A DNA stretch of 10,308 nucleotides from Ruminococcaceae bacterium UBA866 (lineage in GTDB: Bacteria > Bacillota > Clostridia > Oscillospirales > Ruminococcaceae). The notes under the pieces were generated by a model that was given only the letters and a program-made list of their open reading frames with translations, made no database searches and was not told the origin of the DNA. This document shows positions 1 to 6,821 of the stretch, piece after piece; positions within the stretch are counted from its first letter, which is position 1, and each line of letters begins with the position of its first letter. A program made the position numbers and the translations under genes. Where the stretch lies: positions 13,878-24,185 of the forward strand of contig DBGA01000022.1 of the NCBI GenBank assembly GCA_002295325.1, written 5' to 3'.

Positions 1-1457
1 CGGATAATCAAGCGTTTCTGGGTGTAATAAAACAACGTGAGTTTATGAGTCAAATAAGTGTGTCCTCTGGAAAAACAGGGAGTGAATATTTTTCAATTGC
101 ACCAATTATGATTTATCGCGATTTTCATACTATAGTTTTGTTTAAAGGTACGTTGCGTGAACGTATAATTTATGACTTAACAAAGGAAATATCACCAACT
201 GATTTTAGAGTGGAATATCGTATTCTTACAAATAACGATGCCAATTATGTTGGAATGGCACAAGAATATCAAGAATATCTGTTGGAAAATGGGTTGATTA
301 AAAAAAATGAAAATGAACCATATTTGGATTTGACGGTTGTTGGAGCTATACGGGTGAAAGACTCGTTTGCAGGGGTGCCGATGCAACGAGTTAAACCACT
401 TACAACTTTTTTTCAAGCAGAAGATATGTTAAAAAAACTAAATCAATCCGGTGTTATTTCCATTCATTTGAACTATAAAGGCGCAAATAAAAATGGGTAT
501 ATGTATAATATTGATACGAAGTTTGTGCCGGAGCCTTTACTCGGAGGGAAAAAAGAGTTTAACAAACTTTTAAAGTATACCAAAGAAAATGATATGAAAT
601 TTTCTTTGGTTTCGGAGGCGCTGTCAACAGAAGGATTTGCAGATGGATTTAAAAAATCACAAGATGCTACAAGATATTTTTCTAATTATTTTTCTATGCT
701 GAACACTACAAATCCAGTTAATTTTAAAGCAGATAAAAACTTTAAATCACGCTATATTATTACTCCACACAAAGTTCCTGAGGCTGCGAAGAAATTCCTT
801 GAAACAACAGAAAATGTAAACGTTACAATTAATGATATTGGCAGCATGATATATTCTGATTTTAAAAAGGATAGAAACGTGCTTCGGCAACAAACTGGTG
901 AGATATGGAGCCAGTTGTTGGCAGACCTTAGTGACGAAAATTCTTATTTTCCTATATACGGTGCAAATGCATATACTTACCCCTATGCAACGAATCTGTT
1001 AAATGTTCCAAACTATGCATCAAATCAAGATTTTGAAACCAGAAAAATCCCATTCATGCAAATTGCTTTACACGCATACATTCCATATAGCCATAAGCCA
1101 ATTAATTTAGAGGCTAATTACGAAAAAGCGATTTTATCAATACTTGAATATGGTTCGATGCCATCTTTTGAGCTTATACACAGTGGTTCTGATTGGTTAC
1201 AGCGTTCAAGACATCATTCATTGGTTAGCTGTGATAGTGACGTGTGGTTGGATAGGGTAATAGAGTTGTATCAAGAAATAGAGCCTATTCTTAAAAAGAC
1301 AGCAAACAAAGAAATTACAGATTATTATTTGGTAAGAGAAGGGGTTTATTGTACTGAATATGGTGAGTCAGTAAAGGTATTTGTGAACTATAATGATGGC
1401 GCGGTAATCGTCAATGGAACACAGATAGGCGGATTGGGATATATAATGACAGAGTAA
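1..1457 (+). CDS. DUF5696-type protein, C-terminal part (5' end outside window)
   Basis: The reading frame is open from the left edge (first whole codon at 3) to TAA at 1455-1457, so the ATG at 45 is an internal methionine and the true start lies outside the window. About 484 residues are present; relatives I know are usually some 200-400 residues longer. The sequence matches the C-terminal pattern of DUF5696 proteins of Firmicutes: an HLNYKGANKNG segment (about 466-498), NDIGSMIYSDF (about 831-863) followed by an Arg-rich stretch, a segment containing HAYIPYSHKPINL, and a closing beta-rich VFVNYND segment near 1378. The family has no established activity. The alternating strand and helix layout with conserved Asp/Glu at strand ends looks like a TIM-barrel glycosidase with a C-terminal beta domain, but that is inference. 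It lies 15 bases upstream of a sugar permease gene, the usual context of the family, which points to a role in glycan use. I am confident of the family but not of the function. Confidence 0.8.
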   Translation, partial: DNQAFLGVIKQREFMSQISVSSGKTGSEYFSIAPIMIYRDFHTIVLFKGTLRERIIYDLTKEISPTDFRVEYRILTNNDANYVGMAQEYQEYLLENGLIKKNENEPYLDLTVVGAIRVKDSFAGVPMQRVKPLTTFFQAEDMLKKLNQSGVISIHLNYKGANKNGYMYNIDTKFVPEPLLGGKKEFNKLLKYTKENDMKFSLVSEALSTEGFADGFKKSQDATRYFSNYFSMLNTTNPVNFKADKNFKSRYIITPHKVPEAAKKFLETTENVNVTINDIGSMIYSDFKKDRNVLRQQTGEIWSQLLADLSDENSYFPIYGANAYTYPYATNLLNVPNYASNQDFETRKIPFMQIALHAYIPYSHKPINLEANYEKAILSILEYGSMPSFELIHSGSDWLQRSRHHSLVSCDSDVWLDRVIELYQEIEPILKKTANKEITDYYLVREGVYCTEYGESVKVFVNYNDGAVIVNGTQIGGLGYIMTE

Positions 1458-1462
1458 GGGGG
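1456..1462 (+). promoter_or_regulatory. Shine-Dalgarno site for the TTG-started permease
   Basis: AAGGGGG overlaps the TAA stop of the DUF5696 gene and lies 10 bases before TTG at 1473. It supports the non-ATG start, because the next in-frame ATG would remove the first membrane helices. The overlap suggests translational coupling. Confidence 0.7.
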
Positions 1463-1472
1463 CGACTAGATT

Positions 1473-2366
1473 TTGAAAAAATTATCATTTCAAAAGCAAA
1501 AAGCTGTAGCAGGAAGACTATTTGTATATCCTTGTTTTATTGCATATATTATCTTTTTTATATATCCTCTGCTAAATTCATTGTATATTTCATTAAGCAG
1601 TTTTTCCTTAAAAAATGATGGATATGAGTTATCGTTTTTGGGGTTAGCAAATTATGAAAATATATTAACACAAAATGCATATTTTTTAGACTTGCTAATA
1701 AAAAGTTTGGCTAACTTGGTAGCAAATACACCCATAATTATTTTATTTAGCTTGTTTGTTGCTTCAATACTTAATCAAAATTTTGTGGGTAGAGGTTTCT
1801 TTAGAAGTGTATTCTTCCTTCCTGTCGTAGTAACTTCAGGTGCATTTGTATTTGCTTTAAAGGTCAACTTGGGTGGACAGCAAATTGCCGAAGCGGCGAA
1901 CTCATCGATCTCAATGCTTTCTAGTTTTGATATTCGTATTTTGTTACAATCAATAAATATTCCGACAGGTGTTTTGAAGTTTATTATGTACTTAATGGAT
2001 AATATGTATTTAATTATATGGAAGTCAGGTGTTCAAATTATACTATTTTTATCGGGGTTACAAGCGATACCAATGTCACTTTATGAGAGTGCAAATGTTG
2101 ATGGCTGCACAGGCTGGGAGGCATTTTGGAAGATAACAATGCCAATGATAAGGCCGACTATACTGGTTGCGGTGGTATATACAATTGTTGATTCGCTAAT
2201 GGACTATGACAATACATTATTAACATTCATAAATGAAGTAACATTTAAAAATGCACAATATTCATTAGGTACAGCAATGTCTTGGATATATTTTATTATT
2301 ACCTTTGCCATTCTTATAATATCAGTAAGTATAATAGGCAAAAACACCTATTACGATAATAAGTAA
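1473..2366 (+). CDS. Carbohydrate ABC transporter permease, MalF/UgpA type
   Basis: Inner-membrane subunit of a CUT1-type sugar importer, 297 residues and about six membrane segments. The first helix lies at about residues 16-40 (FVYPCFIAYIIFFIYPLL), then comes the family's NYENIL segment, and the next helices start at about 80. The cytoplasmic EAA loop that docks the ATPase is clear at about residues 204-226: E205, S206 and A207 replace the E-A-A core, with G211 and a conserved Pro near 224. The C-terminus ends in a TYYD tail typical of MalF/UgpA-type subunits. The start is TTG at 1473, supported by its Shine-Dalgarno site and by the hydrophobic N-terminus. The partner permease would be expected next but lies some 3.4 kb downstream, beyond the binding protein and a GH9 enzyme. 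The solute is inferred, from that GH9 neighbour, to be a beta-glucan-type oligosaccharide. Confidence 0.92.
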   Translation: MKKLSFQKQKAVAGRLFVYPCFIAYIIFFIYPLLNSLYISLSSFSLKNDGYELSFLGLANYENILTQNAYFLDLLIKSLANLVANTPIIILFSLFVASILNQNFVGRGFFRSVFFLPVVVTSGAFVFALKVNLGGQQIAEAANSSISMLSSFDIRILLQSINIPTGVLKFIMYLMDNMYLIIWKSGVQIILFLSGLQAIPMSLYESANVDGCTGWEAFWKITMPMIRPTILVAVVYTIVDSLMDYDNTLLTFINEVTFKNAQYSLGTAMSWIYFIITFAILIISVSIIGKNTYYDNK

Positions 2367-2370
2367 AGAA

Positions 2371-2378
2371 AGGAGAGG
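2371..2378 (+). promoter_or_regulatory. Orphan Shine-Dalgarno-like site
   Basis: AGGAGAGG just after the permease stop is an excellent ribosome-binding sequence, but no gene starts at a suitable distance from it. The only nearby start-like codon is TTG at 2388, which opens a three-codon frame that stops at 2397. The binding-protein gene uses a different site at 2409-2416. It may mark the position of a lost or moved gene, or may be chance. Confidence 0.4.
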
Positions 2379-2408
2379 TCATTATAATTGTTGCACTAGA
2401 ATAATTTT

Positions 2409-2416
2409 GGAAAGGA
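2409..2416 (+). promoter_or_regulatory. Shine-Dalgarno site fixing the binding-protein start
   Basis: GGAAAGGA lies 8 bases before ATG at 2425. The frame is open further upstream to a TTG at 2407, but that codon overlaps this site and would put extra residues before a standard lipoprotein signal, so 2425 is the better start. Confidence 0.75.
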
Positions 2417-2424
2417 TGTTATTT

Positions 2425-3726
2425 ATGAAAAAAGTAATATCAGTATTAATTGCCGCTTTATTAATTACTAGCATAGTAGGTTGTACGCCTAAAGATCCAC
2501 AATCAACCACATCCGAAAAAGAGGTTAAATCATCAGAATCTGTTACGGCAGATCCAACTTTTGGGTTTGAGTTTAACAAAAAAGATTTCCAAGGTAAAGA
2601 GTTGACAATATGGACATGGTGGGATGTTCCATTAAAAGATTATCAGTTACTCTTTGAACAAGAGACGGGTGCAAAACTGAAATTTGTTAATATTCCAATG
2701 GAGAATTATCAAGAAAGAGCGATTACGGCAATATCAGCAGCGACAGGCCCTGATATCATCTTACCCGAGGCGTTTGGTCTTACTTGGATTGCCAAAGGTG
2801 TTGTCCAGCCATGGAATGATTATCTTGATGTAACCAAAGCACCTTTTGCTGAAAAAATTGCAAAGACACTTGTAGATAACTTTACAAAAGATGGAAAAGT
2901 ATATGGTGTTACAGGTGGTGAAGATCCATATTTCATTTATTACAACAAGCAACTTTTTGAAGATGAGGGTCAAGATGATCCGCTAGAACTGTGGAAAGCA
3001 GGGAATTGGACTTGGGAAACATTCACTGAAATTAATAAGAATATGACGTTAGACCGAAATACTGATGGTGTTATTGACGTATATGGTTTTGACGGCTACT
3101 GTGTTAGATCATGGGTTCTTTCAAATGGTGGGTTGGATATTACAATGATAAATGGCAAACCAACCTATACAATGGATGATCCACGAGTAGTGAAAGCATT
3201 AGAATTTTATCGTACACTGGGTATTCCAGCTTGGACAGAAGATGATGATCCAATGAAACGTTTTGAGCGTCAAGCTGTAGCTATGATGGGCTGGGGTTCT
3301 TGGGATATGAAAAAATATCGTGATTTAATGGGTGAAAACTTAGGTGTAGTTCCTTTCCCTATGGGCCCAGATTGCGATAAAACTTTAAAATTTGCTCCAG
3401 GTTCAGTAGGTATTCAACCAAACTGCTTAGCAACAGGCGCAAAAAACCCTGAGCTTGCAGCACATTATCTAGAGTGGGATTTCTGGGAAAGAGTTGAGCC
3501 AGAAGAGGAAGCGCTAGCATTAGCTATGTATGGTTCTGAAGAAATAAAGGATATGTTTAAACTAATGAAGCAAAGCGCAAATGCTGATTTAACTGCAGCC
3601 TTTGGTAACACACCAAAATTATTAAATGAGTTAATTTACTGGAATGCTACCGATTCAGTAGCCTCCATAACACAAGGCGCTAAACAAGCGATACAAGCAG
3701 AAATCGATGCAGCTCTAGCACAGTAG
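2425..3726 (+). CDS. Extracellular sugar-binding lipoprotein of ABC importer (family 1)
   Basis: Captures sugar at the outer face of the membrane and delivers it to the permease pair. With the ATG at 2425 it has 433 residues, normal for family 1 binding proteins. The N-terminus is a lipoprotein signal: MKK, a hydrophobic core, then IVGC with the lipid-bearing Cys at residue 20, followed by a Ser/Thr/Glu-rich linker to about residue 50. The mature domain opens with ELTIWTWWD, the usual first strand, and contains the characteristic YYNKQLFEDEG and later WGSWDMKKY segments. Several Trp and Tyr residues suit sugar stacking. Residues 210-218 read DRNTDGVID, a calcium-loop-like pattern seen in many of its relatives. 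It lies 58 bases after the first permease and is followed by a strong hairpin, which may raise its expression above that of its neighbours. The exact ligand is not visible; cello- or beta-gluco-oligosaccharides are inferred from the next gene. Confidence 0.93.
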   Translation: MKKVISVLIAALLITSIVGCTPKDPQSTTSEKEVKSSESVTADPTFGFEFNKKDFQGKELTIWTWWDVPLKDYQLLFEQETGAKLKFVNIPMENYQERAITAISAATGPDIILPEAFGLTWIAKGVVQPWNDYLDVTKAPFAEKIAKTLVDNFTKDGKVYGVTGGEDPYFIYYNKQLFEDEGQDDPLELWKAGNWTWETFTEINKNMTLDRNTDGVIDVYGFDGYCVRSWVLSNGGLDITMINGKPTYTMDDPRVVKALEFYRTLGIPAWTEDDDPMKRFERQAVAMMGWGSWDMKKYRDLMGENLGVVPFPMGPDCDKTLKFAPGSVGIQPNCLATGAKNPELAAHYLEWDFWERVEPEEEALALAMYGSEEIKDMFKLMKQSANADLTAAFGNTPKLLNELIYWNATDSVASITQGAKQAIQAEIDAALAQ

Positions 3727-3738
3727 GTTATTGATTAC

Positions 3739-3767
3739 TAAGGCACGGAATAAAATTCTGTGCCTTA
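3739..3767 (+). other. Intercistronic stem-loop after the binding-protein gene
   Basis: A 13-bp stem (3739-3751 with 3755-3767, one G-T wobble at 3747/3759) closes an AAA loop, 12 bases after the TAG stop. It is followed by AATAATAAAGAAAG and not by a T run, so it does not look like an intrinsic terminator. Hairpins at this place in sugar ABC operons often protect the binding-protein mRNA from 3' decay and set its excess over the permeases; that role is inferred here. Confidence 0.7.
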
Positions 3768-3791
3768 ATAATAAAGAAAGAGGTATTAGTC

Positions 3792-5765
3792 ATGCAAAGG
3801 AAAATATTGACTATGGCTATAATCATCACATTGACAGTTACAGGGTGCTTTCCATCTCGGGATAGTTTGCCTGTTTCCTCAGACGTATCTAAGACAATAA
3901 GCTCAAAGCAAGAAAAGACTGAGAATTTGGTTGTAATTTCAGTGAATCAAGCGGGCTATTGCACAAATGATTACAAAAATGCATTTATTATTTCTGATAT
4001 CAAGCTTGATGATTTAAGCTTTTCAGTAATTGATGATAAAGGTAGCTGTGTATATAATGGGGAAATAGAGTACAAAGGTAAAATATGGAATAAAGAAGTG
4101 TACAACGCTACATTTGATGTTATACAGGATGGTAAGTATAGGGTAATATCTAACAGCAAAAGCTCATTCAATTTTAATATTAAGGCTAATGTATATCAAG
4201 ACTATTTAATAAAATTCGCCTCTTTTTATCGTATGCAACGAAGTGGAACTGATACAAAGCAATTAATGGAACAAGGTGAATATGCAAAGCTTTTAGAAAA
4301 TCCTTTGGTAGAAAAAGCGCTTCACGAAGCTGCGCATACAGATGATGCTTGGGATGAGAAAAAAGAAAAGCATTTTGACTTAGTTGGTGGTTGGTATGAT
4401 GCAGGAGATTATGGCATTTATAGCGCTAACCAGTGGACTGTGGGACATATGGGGCTTGCGTGGCTTGACGGAAATGCAAGTGGCAAATTAAATTTTGATT
4501 ATGACAAAGACGCAATACCTGATATCATAAATGAACTATTGTTCGCAGGAAATTATCTTATTAAAATGGTAGATGCATTTAATGGATATGGATTTTCAAA
4601 ACAGAATTATGCCCATACAGGTGAGAATGCTGTTGATGCATGGGGGAAACCACAATTCTATACTGATAGAACAATATATGATAGTAAAACCGCCAATATG
4701 GTGTTTGACGATAGGTATGCATCCGATAAATCTGTAGAAGGAAGTGCGAAAACTGCGGCTTCTTTGGCAATTGTTGCCCGTGTACTTGAAAGAGCAATTT
4801 ATACAGGAGCTTTAACCACAAAACAGCTAGAAAAGTTTAATTATGATCAGAAGAATTTAGGTGTGCATAATGGAAGTATTGATAACTTTGGCAATGTAGT
4901 AAAGGGGGAAATGCCTCCTAAAACAATCAATATAATTGAAGCACTCAAAACAAGAGCAATGAAAGCATATGAAACGGCTAAAAAATATGATGGGGCAAAA
5001 GATCACCCCAAAGCAAAATACATTTCTGAATATGGTTTGTTTGACTGTTTATTATGGGCGGAGGCAGAACTATACTTAATGAATGGATCAGAAGAATTGC
5101 TTAAGATAGCTATGGATAGAATTTCAAAAATGACTCAAGACCAACTGTATTGCACCAATTATTGGATAGTTGCAGGTCAAGCTTTGCTAAGTCTATATCC
5201 TGAGATTGAAAAATGTGATTCACAGATGGCAGAAAAGATTTATAAAATGTTGTCTGCTAAGATTGAAGAATATAAGGCTGGGAAAACCGATAATCCATAT
5301 GGGTTACTTTCGTCAGCGTTGCACGATTTTGGAGTTAATGAAATACAAGTTTCTTTTATAGGTGATATGATGCGTTTTTGCAAGACATTTGAGCATAAGA
5401 ACCCAGAATATGTGAAAGATGTACGTGTAGAAATTAAAAAAGGACTTGGCTATATTATGGGAAACAATCCTTGGAACATTTCATTTTCATCGGGAATAGG
5501 TGAAAATAGCGTTAAGTTTTTACATACATCACTTGATGAATACGCATTTAGCAAAAGCAGAGTTAATCAACATGGAATAAGTATTCCGTCTGCATTGGTT
5601 GGCGGACCTGTAAAGAATGCTCCCTTTAATAAAAACAGCCCAAGTCCTTGGTATGTTGACTTGGCAATGATGGATGATCCACCAACTCAATGGCAATATA
5701 ACGAATATAGTATTAGCGTGCAAAGTGGGCTGTTTTATACAGTTATGGTTCTTTCTGGAGAATAA
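3792..5765 (+). CDS. Lipoprotein glycoside hydrolase family 9 (endoglucanase-type) with N-terminal Ig-like domain
   Basis: Predicted surface-anchored beta-glycanase of 657 residues. Shine-Dalgarno GAAAGAGG (3776-3783) precedes the ATG. A lipoprotein signal ends in VTGC (Cys19), then a Ser/Lys linker. Residues about 50-135 are a CelD_N-type Ig-like domain beginning with the hallmark NQAGY (52-56). The GH9 catalytic domain follows from about 140. Its nucleophilic-water motif is GGWYDAGDYG with D203 and D206, and the general-acid motif near the C-terminus is YNEYSI with E638; both match the inverting GH9 machinery. Unusually, RSG (S151) and AAH (A181-H182) stand where related enzymes carry zinc-binding Cys, and the HHR substrate-site motif is reduced to LHTS (H578). 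GH9 enzymes mostly cut beta-1,4-glucans, but some members act on xyloglucan, mixed-linkage glucan or glucosaminides, so the substrate is uncertain. There is no dockerin or separate C-terminal binding module. It sits between the binding-protein and second-permease genes of a sugar importer. Confidence 0.9.
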   Translation: MQRKILTMAIIITLTVTGCFPSRDSLPVSSDVSKTISSKQEKTENLVVISVNQAGYCTNDYKNAFIISDIKLDDLSFSVIDDKGSCVYNGEIEYKGKIWNKEVYNATFDVIQDGKYRVISNSKSSFNFNIKANVYQDYLIKFASFYRMQRSGTDTKQLMEQGEYAKLLENPLVEKALHEAAHTDDAWDEKKEKHFDLVGGWYDAGDYGIYSANQWTVGHMGLAWLDGNASGKLNFDYDKDAIPDIINELLFAGNYLIKMVDAFNGYGFSKQNYAHTGENAVDAWGKPQFYTDRTIYDSKTANMVFDDRYASDKSVEGSAKTAASLAIVARVLERAIYTGALTTKQLEKFNYDQKNLGVHNGSIDNFGNVVKGEMPPKTINIIEALKTRAMKAYETAKKYDGAKDHPKAKYISEYGLFDCLLWAEAELYLMNGSEELLKIAMDRISKMTQDQLYCTNYWIVAGQALLSLYPEIEKCDSQMAEKIYKMLSAKIEEYKAGKTDNPYGLLSSALHDFGVNEIQVSFIGDMMRFCKTFEHKNPEYVKDVRVEIKKGLGYIMGNNPWNISFSSGIGENSVKFLHTSLDEYAFSKSRVNQHGISIPSALVGGPVKNAPFNKNSPSPWYVDLAMMDDPPTQWQYNEYSISVQSGLFYTVMVLSGE

Positions 5766-5795
5766 AAAATTCACCCAAATAAGGTAGGGATAAGT

Positions 5796-6716
5796 ATGAA
5801 ATTAATAAAAAGCAAAGACTATTATGTATCAAGTTTTCGAAAAATTTCATTTACTGTATTAAGATGGCTATTGTTTTCTGGCTTAATGTATGTAATATTA
5901 TATCCAGTATTATTTACTCTGTCGACTTCCATAAAAAGCTATGATGATATGGTAAACCCTATGGTGGTGTGGATTGCACAAAGACCTAACATACTTAATT
6001 TTATTGAGGCATTCAATAAAATTAAGTATGATGAAGGACTGATGAATACCCTTACGATTGTTATACCTACTGCATTTTTACAAGTGTTTTCTTGTGCCTT
6101 TGCAGGATATGGTTTTGCTCGATTTCAGTTTAAAGAGAGAGGATTAATTTTTGGAATATTACTCTTTTCACTTACAGTACCTTCACAAGCAATTAACATC
6201 TCACGGTTTGTAATGTATAACAATTTGGGATTAATGGATAGCTTTTGGCCAATCATCTTGCCATCCATAGTAGGACTAGGAATAAAAACTCCACTGTATG
6301 TTTACTTGTTTCGACAATATTTTAGGGCATTACCAAAGTCACTTGAAGAGGCAGCTCATATTGACGGATGTGGATTTATGAAATGTTATTTTAAGATTGC
6401 ACTTCCAAATATACACTCCGCTTTAATTACTGTGTTTTTATTTTCATTTGTATGGAATTGGAATGATGTATTTGAGGCTAGCCTGTATTTGATTTCGCCA
6501 AGTCTTAATACGCTTGCAATGAGATTGGTCAATATCAACGGATATATTAACGCCGGTGCGGCGACTGGGATTGCAAATACTAGGGATTCAATTAAGCTTC
6601 TGCCTATAAAATTCGCAGGAATAGCTCTAGTTATAATACCTTTGATAATTTTATTTTCTGTGGCACAGAAATATTTTGTTAAAGGTGTTGAAAGAACAGG
6701 GCTAGGGGGAGAGTAA
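5796..6716 (+). CDS. Carbohydrate ABC transporter permease, MalG/UgpE type
   Basis: Second inner-membrane subunit of the plus-strand importer, 306 residues with about six helices. The first helix follows a basic N-terminus (residues about 22-46), then comes the periplasmic PNILNFIEAF segment typical of MalG-like proteins. The EAA loop is textbook: E185, A186, A187, then ID and G191, with the conserved Pro at about 204. The C-terminus QKYFVKGVERTGLGGE is the family's usual tail. Shine-Dalgarno AAGGTAGGG (5781-5789) lies 6 bases before the ATG, and the gene starts 30 bases after the GH9 stop. It should pair with the MalF/UgpA-type permease at 1473. No ATPase gene follows; a shared MsmX-like ATPase encoded elsewhere is the usual arrangement in Firmicutes. 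It is the last gene of the operon before a strong terminator. Confidence 0.92.
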   Translation: MKLIKSKDYYVSSFRKISFTVLRWLLFSGLMYVILYPVLFTLSTSIKSYDDMVNPMVVWIAQRPNILNFIEAFNKIKYDEGLMNTLTIVIPTAFLQVFSCAFAGYGFARFQFKERGLIFGILLFSLTVPSQAINISRFVMYNNLGLMDSFWPIILPSIVGLGIKTPLYVYLFRQYFRALPKSLEEAAHIDGCGFMKCYFKIALPNIHSALITVFLFSFVWNWNDVFEASLYLISPSLNTLAMRLVNINGYINAGAATGIANTRDSIKLLPIKFAGIALVIIPLIILFSVAQKYFVKGVERTGLGGE

Positions 6717-6740
6717 TTAATATAAGCAATCGCTAAATTA

Positions 6741-6782
6741 AAAAGATTTCCAACCTAGAGTTCTCTAGGCTGGAAATCTTTT
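6741..6782. terminator. Bidirectional intrinsic terminator between convergent operons
   Basis: A 20-bp inverted repeat (6741-6760 with 6763-6782, one A-C mismatch at 6753/6770) has a 2-base spacer. The T-rich tail on the plus strand (CTTTTATCT) and the run CTTTTTAATTT when read on the minus strand allow it to end transcription in both directions. It lies 24 bases after the plus-strand permease stop and 39 bases past the minus-strand oxidoreductase stop at 6822. Confidence 0.93.
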
Positions 6783-6821
6783 ATCTATGTATTAATTTGC
6801 TAAGTGTATTTATAAACGATA

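Noticed and set aside
45..47. ATG at 45 as start of the DUF5696 gene
   Set aside because: The frame is open to the left edge with family-like residues before it, no ribosome site precedes it, and the family is much longer.
2383..2388. TATAAT as an internal promoter -10 box before the binding protein
   Set aside because: No -35-like hexamer lies 16-18 bases upstream and there is no TG extension; in AT-rich DNA one perfect hexamer is expected by chance.
2407..2424. Upstream TTG start for the binding protein
   Set aside because: It overlaps the ribosome site GGAAAGGA and would add six residues before a standard MKK lipoprotein signal.
3739..3767. Intrinsic terminator after the binding-protein gene
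   Set aside because: The stem is strong but no T run follows on either strand, so it is listed as a stem-loop of another kind.
4579..4821. Minus-strand open frame opposite the GH9 gene
   Set aside because: It is a shadow of the GH9 coding region, with a His/Tyr/Gln-rich low-plausibility product and no start signals. Similar antisense frames at 192-416, 2761-2973, 3971-4171 and 5529-5774 were dropped for the same reason.
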